DNA from: JAENVU01 sp964639075
GTDB lineage: Bacteria; Actinomycetota; Acidimicrobiia; IMCC26256; JAENVU01
Direction of reading: 5' to 3'
Length of the DNA: 8,702 bases
Assembly (NCBI GenBank): GCA_964639075.1
Contig: CAZXCB010000147.1
Span: 1-8,702, forward strand
The notes under the pieces were generated by a model that had not been told where the DNA came from, made no database searches, and saw nothing but the letters and a program-made list of their open reading frames with translations. Below, piece by piece: positions 4,783 to 8,702 of the stretch (positions are counted from its first letter, which is position 1; each line of letters opens with the position of its first letter). The translations under genes were made by a program, and so were the position numbers.

Positions 4783-7521
4783 GTGGCCAAGTCCCTCGTG
4801 ATCGTCGAATCCAAGACCAAGGCCGACACCATCGGCCGGTTCCTCGGCGCGGATTTCACGGTCCTCGCGAGCTTCGGCCACGTCCGGGACCTGCCCCGGA
4901 AGGGCCTCGGCGTCGACGTCGAGGACCACTTCCGGCTCGAGTACGCGCCCCCCGAGGGCCGGGCCAAGGAGGTGGTCAGCACCCTCCGCAGGGCGCTGAA
5001 GGGCGCCGACGAGCTCTTCCTCGCGACCGACGAGGACCGCGAGGGGGAGGCGATCGCCTGGCACCTCATCGAGGTGCTCAAGCCCAAGGCCCCGGTCAAG
5101 CGGATGGTGTTCCACGAGATCACCCGCGAGGCGATCGACGACGCGATCGCGAACCCGCGCGATCTCGACATGCGACTCGTCGAGGCCCAGGAGGGTCGGC
5201 GGACCCTCGATCGCCTCGTGGGCTACGAGGTGTCGCCCGTGCTGTGGCGGCGCGTCGGCGGAGCGCGCTCGGCGGGGCGCGTGCAGAGCGTCGCGGTCCG
5301 GCTCGTCGTCGAACGCGAACGCGAACGCATGGCCTTCCGCAGCTCGGAGTTCTGGGACCTCGACGGCCGGTTCACGGCGCGCGGCACGCAGTTCGGCGCG
5401 CGGCTGGTGGAGGTCGGGGGTCGCCGGATCGCGGGAAGCCGCGACTTCGATGCCGCGACCGGGCTCCTCGCGCCAGACTCCGCGTCGCTGCACCTCGGCG
5501 AGACCGACGCCCGCGCGCTCGCCGAGCGGCTCTCCGACACCGCGTTCACGGTGCGCAACGTCGACGCGAAGGACTTCGTCGAGCGGCCGAAGCCCCCGTT
5601 CAAGACGACGACGATGCAGCAGGAGGCCGGCAACAAGCTGAGGTTCAGCGCCGGCCGCACGATGTCGGTCGCCCAGGGCCTCTACGAGCGTGGCTACATC
5701 ACGTACATGCGGACCGACTCGATCAGCCTGTCGAACCAGGCTGTCGACGCGGCCCGGGCCCAGATCGTCGAGCGGTTCGGCCAGGCCTACCTCCCGCCGG
5801 CGCCGCGCTCGTTCGCCAACACGACCACGAACGCGCAGGAGGCCCACGAGGCGATCCGACCCGCCGGCGCCCGGTTCCGCACACCGGAGGAGGTGCGGGG
5901 GGAGCTGTCCCGAGACGAGCAGCAGCTCTACGAGCTCATCTGGATGCGCACGGTCGCGAGCCAGATGACCGACGCCCGTGGTCGCCGGGTGACGGTGCGC
6001 CTGGGTGGTGACTCCTCGGCGGGGGAGGAGGCGATCTTCCGCGCGACCGGCAAGTCGTACGAGTTCCTCGGGTTCCGCATGGCCTACGTCGACGTGAGCG
6101 AGGACCCCGGCGCCACCGATGACGACGAGGCGGTGCTGCCCAACGTCGGCGAGGGCGAAGGCGTCGCGTGCGACCGGCTCGAAGCGAGCGGCCACACCAC
6201 GCAAGCGCCGGCTCGCTACACCGAGGCGACTCTGGTGAAGGTGCTCGAGGACTCCGGCATCGGCCGGCCGTCGACCTACGCGTCGATCATCAACACGATC
6301 ACGAGCGAGCGCGGGTACGTGTGGAAGAAGGGCACCGCGCTCGTGCCGTCGTGGACCGCGTTCGCCAAGACGCAGCTGCTCGAGCGCTACTTCGCCCACC
6401 TCGTCGACTACGGATTCACCGCCACCATGGAGGAGGCACTCGACGCGGTCGCACGCGGTGAGGCCGAGGCCGAGAAGTGGCTGCACGCCTTCTACTTCGG
6501 CAACGGCAGCGCGGGGCTCCGCGAGCTGGTGTCGGAGGAGCACCTCGCGCACATCGACATGAGCGAGGTCAACAAGATCGTCATCGGGATCGACGACGGC
6601 GGCAACGAGTACGTCGTACGCGTCTGGAACACGGGCGAGTCGCTCCACGTCGGTGACGAGAAGTGCCCCCTGCCGGCCGACCTCCCGCCCGACGAGTTGA
6701 GCGTCGAGCGGGCCCAGGAGCTGATCGCGAAGGGTGCCGGCGGCCCGCGCGAGCTCGGGGTCGACCCGGCGTCCGGCGAGACCGTGCTCGCGTTGACGGG
6801 TCGGTTCGGCCCGTTCGTCCAGCTCGGGACGCTGGAGGAGGGCTCCAAGGCCAAGCCGCCCCGCGCGTCGCTGTTCAAGAGCATGGACCCCGGGACGATC
6901 GACCTCGAGACCGCGCTCCGGCTGCTGTCGCTCCCGCGCGTGGTGGGCGCCGACGCGGAGGGCAACGAGATCACCGCGCAGAACGGCCGCTACGGCCCCT
7001 ACCTGAAGAAGGGGACGGACAGCCGCAGCCTCGAGACCGAGGACCAGCTGTTCACGGTGACCCTCGCCGAGGCCGAGGTGATCTTCGCTCAGCCCAAGCG
7101 GGGCCGGAACCAGCGGGCGAAGCCGCCGATCCAGGAGCTCGGCGAGAGCCCCGACACCGGCAAGCCGATCCGCGTGCTCGACGGTCGCTTCGGCCCCTAC
7201 GTCACCGACGGCGTGACGAACGCGACGATCCGGCGGGGTCTCGACCCCGAGACGCTGTCGCAGGAGGACGCGCTCGACCTCCTCCGCGAGCGCGCCGCGA
7301 AGGGTCCGTCGACGAAGGCGAAGAAGTCGGCGAAGAAGACGGCGAAGTCCACCAAGAAGTCAGCGAAGAAGGCGGCCAAGAAGCCCACGAAGAAGGCGGT
7401 GTCGGCGACGGGCACGACCCGAGTGGTGAAGAAGGGCACGAGCGCCGCGGCGAAGAAGGCGAAGGCGAAGCAGTCGGCGAACGCCGCCGCGCTCGACGCG
7501 CTCGGCACCGGTGACGGCTGA
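4783..7521 (+). CDS. topA: DNA topoisomerase I (type IA), actinobacterial type with lysine-rich tail
   Basis: 912 aa. TopA relaxes negatively supercoiled DNA by cutting one strand through a 5'-phosphotyrosine link. The N-terminal Toprim domain has VIVES with E9 and K13, GHVRDLP, and the metal-binding TDEDREGEAIAWHL (D83, D85, E87). The catalytic tyrosine is Y308 in GYITYMRTDSISLS. EAHEAIRPA, and later TEATLVKVLEDSGIGRPSTYA, are further type IA signatures. No Cys4 zinc fingers are present. Instead three C-terminal repeats occur at about 657-682, 720-744 and 785-810, each with a GR(F/Y)GP(F/Y) core, then a 73-residue tail (840-912) with 21 lysines, resembling the basic tails of mycobacterial TopA. 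GTG 4783 is chosen because it yields MAKSLVIVES, the normal family start. ATG 4723 would add 20 unconserved residues (MGAPLRSQ...). The Toprim motif reads ESKTKADTI where ESPAKAKTI or ESPTKA is usual. The next gene begins before the topA stop. Confidence 0.97.
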   Translation: MAKSLVIVESKTKADTIGRFLGADFTVLASFGHVRDLPRKGLGVDVEDHFRLEYAPPEGRAKEVVSTLRRALKGADELFLATDEDREGEAIAWHLIEVLKPKAPVKRMVFHEITREAIDDAIANPRDLDMRLVEAQEGRRTLDRLVGYEVSPVLWRRVGGARSAGRVQSVAVRLVVERERERMAFRSSEFWDLDGRFTARGTQFGARLVEVGGRRIAGSRDFDAATGLLAPDSASLHLGETDARALAERLSDTAFTVRNVDAKDFVERPKPPFKTTTMQQEAGNKLRFSAGRTMSVAQGLYERGYITYMRTDSISLSNQAVDAARAQIVERFGQAYLPPAPRSFANTTTNAQEAHEAIRPAGARFRTPEEVRGELSRDEQQLYELIWMRTVASQMTDARGRRVTVRLGGDSSAGEEAIFRATGKSYEFLGFRMAYVDVSEDPGATDDDEAVLPNVGEGEGVACDRLEASGHTTQAPARYTEATLVKVLEDSGIGRPSTYASIINTITSERGYVWKKGTALVPSWTAFAKTQLLERYFAHLVDYGFTATMEEALDAVARGEAEAEKWLHAFYFGNGSAGLRELVSEEHLAHIDMSEVNKIVIGIDDGGNEYVVRVWNTGESLHVGDEKCPLPADLPPDELSVERAQELIAKGAGGPRELGVDPASGETVLALTGRFGPFVQLGTLEEGSKAKPPRASLFKSMDPGTIDLETALRLLSLPRVVGADAEGNEITAQNGRYGPYLKKGTDSRSLETEDQLFTVTLAEAEVIFAQPKRGRNQRAKPPIQELGESPDTGKPIRVLDGRFGPYVTDGVTNATIRRGLDPETLSQEDALDLLRERAAKGPSTKAKKSAKKTAKSTKKSAKKAAKKPTKKAVSATGTTRVVKKGTSAAAKKAKAKQSANAAALDALGTGDG

Positions 7522-8702
7522 CCCACCGGCGCCGCCGCCCGCCCCCGATCGGAGGCCGGGGTCCGACCCGGCGCCGTTCATTCCCGCCGTCGGCGAGGAG
7601 ATCCGGCCACCCACGGAGTCCTTCCGGCTCTTCGGCTCGAAGGCCTTTCTCCGACTCTGGATCGCCCAGGTCTTCTCGAGCCTCGGCGACTGGGTCGGGC
7701 TCTTCGCGATCCTCGGCATCACCAGCCAGCTGTCGAACAACTCCGCGCTCGCGCTCAGCCTCGTCATGGGCGCGCGCATGCTGCCGGGGTTCTTCCTGGC
7801 GACCCTCGGCGGCGTCATGGTCGACCGCTTCGATCGCCGCAAGATCATGGTGCTCTGCGACGTCGGACGGGCCGGCCTGATCTGCACGCTGCCGTTCGTC
7901 AGCAGCCTGTGGCTGTTGATCGTGGCGTCGTTCTTCATCGAGATCATGACGCTGCTCTGGGGCCCGGCCAAGGACGCGTCGGTCCCGCACTTCGTACCCG
8001 AGGACAAGCTCGCGTCGGCCAACACGTTGTCGCTGGTCGCGTCGTACGGCACGTTCCCGATCGGCGCGGCGATCGCATCGGCCCTGGCGGTGGTGGCCAC
8101 GTGGCTCGGCGGCTTCGACGCGCTGAGCTCGCTCAAGGTGGACAAGAACGTCGTCTCGCTCTGGTTCGACGCGATCACCTACATCGTCTCGGCGATCCTC
8201 GTCGTCCGGCTGCCGATCCCGAAGCCGACGCGCGCCGGCGGCCAGAAGATCGACCTCGCGTCGAGCATCCGGGAGATCAAAGAGGGCATTGCCTTCATGC
8301 GGTCCGAGCCGTTCAGCCGCGCGGTGATCATCGGCCTCGGAGGCGGCCTGATCGGTGCGGGGGCCATGATCCCGCTCGGCACCGTGTTCGCGTCGGAGAT
8401 CCTCGGTTCGGAAGCGCAGTACGGCGTGCTGCTCACCGCGCTCGGCACCGGCGCGGCGATCGGGATCTTCGGCATCCTCGCGATGCAGAAGCGGCTCCCC
8501 GTCGAGCGGGTGTTCTCGTGGTCCATCATCGGCGTCGGGGTGGCGCTCTTCGGCGCGGTCGCGTCCAACGCGAGCGGCATCTCGTCGTTGCTCATCGCCG
8601 CGGTCGGCGCCTGCGCGGCGAGCGCGTACGTCACCGGCTTCACGCTCATCCAGGAGAAGGTCACCGACGAGATGCGGGGCCGCACGTTCGCGACGCTGTA
8701 CG
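7511..8702 (+). CDS. MFS transporter-type membrane protein (3' end beyond window); possible MFS/dTMP kinase fusion
   Basis: 397 codons are visible, without a stop, to the window edge. The product starts with a Pro-rich, probably cytoplasmic leader of about 40 residues (TADPPAPPPAPDRRPGSD), then FLRLWIAQVFSSLGDWVGLFAIL (about 47-69), typical of helix 1 in MFS_3-like exporters. The MFS motif A loop is present as GGVMVDRFDRRK (100-111) between helices 2 and 3. Further hydrophobic spans lie at about 120-150, 175-200, 218-233, 270-295, 305-325, 335-352 and 357-375. The end, QEKVTDEMRGRTFATLY, matches the RGR loop of this family. GTG 7511 is the only plausible start: it overlaps the topA end by 11 bases, and the first in-frame ATG lies inside a membrane helix (residue 86). 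Translation is thus probably coupled to topA. In several actinobacteria the gene after topA encodes an MFS-like domain fused to thymidylate kinase, so a kinase domain may follow. That part is not in the window, hence no symbol is given. Transport substrate unknown. Confidence 0.9.
   Translation, partial: MTADPPAPPPAPDRRPGSDPAPFIPAVGEEIRPPTESFRLFGSKAFLRLWIAQVFSSLGDWVGLFAILGITSQLSNNSALALSLVMGARMLPGFFLATLGGVMVDRFDRRKIMVLCDVGRAGLICTLPFVSSLWLLIVASFFIEIMTLLWGPAKDASVPHFVPEDKLASANTLSLVASYGTFPIGAAIASALAVVATWLGGFDALSSLKVDKNVVSLWFDAITYIVSAILVVRLPIPKPTRAGGQKIDLASSIREIKEGIAFMRSEPFSRAVIIGLGGGLIGAGAMIPLGTVFASEILGSEAQYGVLLTALGTGAAIGIFGILAMQKRLPVERVFSWSIIGVGVALFGAVASNASGISSLLIAAVGACAASAYVTGFTLIQEKVTDEMRGRTFATLY

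Noticed and set aside
5310..5330. Short GAACGC triplicate inside topA
   Set aside because: It encodes alternating Glu-Arg residues in VVERERERMAF, and an RERE-type run is normal at this place in TopA. Codon reuse explains it.
4735..6648. Very long minus-strand open frame opposite topA (637 codons)
   Set aside because: It covers the Toprim and catalytic regions of TopA in antisense. The product has no motif and a composition set by the GC-rich third codon positions of topA.
7202..8685. Minus-strand open frames opposite the topA tail and the MFS gene
   Set aside because: The plus strand in this stretch encodes the TopA repeats and lysine tail and a continuous membrane protein with MFS motif A. 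The antisense products lack any family feature.

Overview
The window is GC-rich throughout, and its dense overlapping antisense open frames are what such composition produces. Protein features point to a high-GC actinobacterium: the TopA lacks Cys4 zinc fingers and instead has C-terminal GRFGPYV-type repeats plus a lysine-rich tail, genes overlap or nearly touch, and start codons are often GTG. An acidimicrobial or similar deep-branching actinobacterial lineage is plausible, but that is inference and no rRNA is present to test it.

Left part (1-3944, + strand): the 3' end of a potassium-uptake operon in the order kdpB (last 28 codons only), kdpC, kdpD, kdpE. KdpB and KdpC belong to the KdpFABC K+ pump. 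KdpD and KdpE are the two-component system that normally switches the pump on. The genes are spaced by -1, 17 and 10 bases and look co-transcribed. The main surprise is that KdpD has asparagine (N623) where the phospho-accepting histidine should be. Its ATP-binding boxes, its phosphatase-type D..T residues and KdpE's receiver aspartate all look intact.

Middle (3930-4010): a three-copy, 27-base tandem repeat runs from the last codons of kdpE to the stop codon of the convergent dedA. Each copy can fold into a 7-bp hairpin. The third copy has changed both arms and still pairs, so this looks like a structured shared terminator. It is followed by dedA (4009-4677, - strand), a DedA/VTT-family membrane protein. 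A 105-base divergent promoter region (4678-4782) separates it from topA.

Right part (4783-8702, + strand): topA (DNA topoisomerase I, 912 aa), then an open frame that starts inside the topA end and runs off the window. This frame encodes an MFS_3-type membrane protein. In actinobacteria, proteins of this kind next to topA can be the N-terminal half of an MFS/dTMP kinase fusion; whether this one is cannot be seen here.

I found no tRNA, rRNA, CRISPR array, insertion sequence or phage gene. The gene content is mostly ordinary chromosomal; the two points that merit follow-up are the KdpD His-to-Asn change and the repeated hairpin array.
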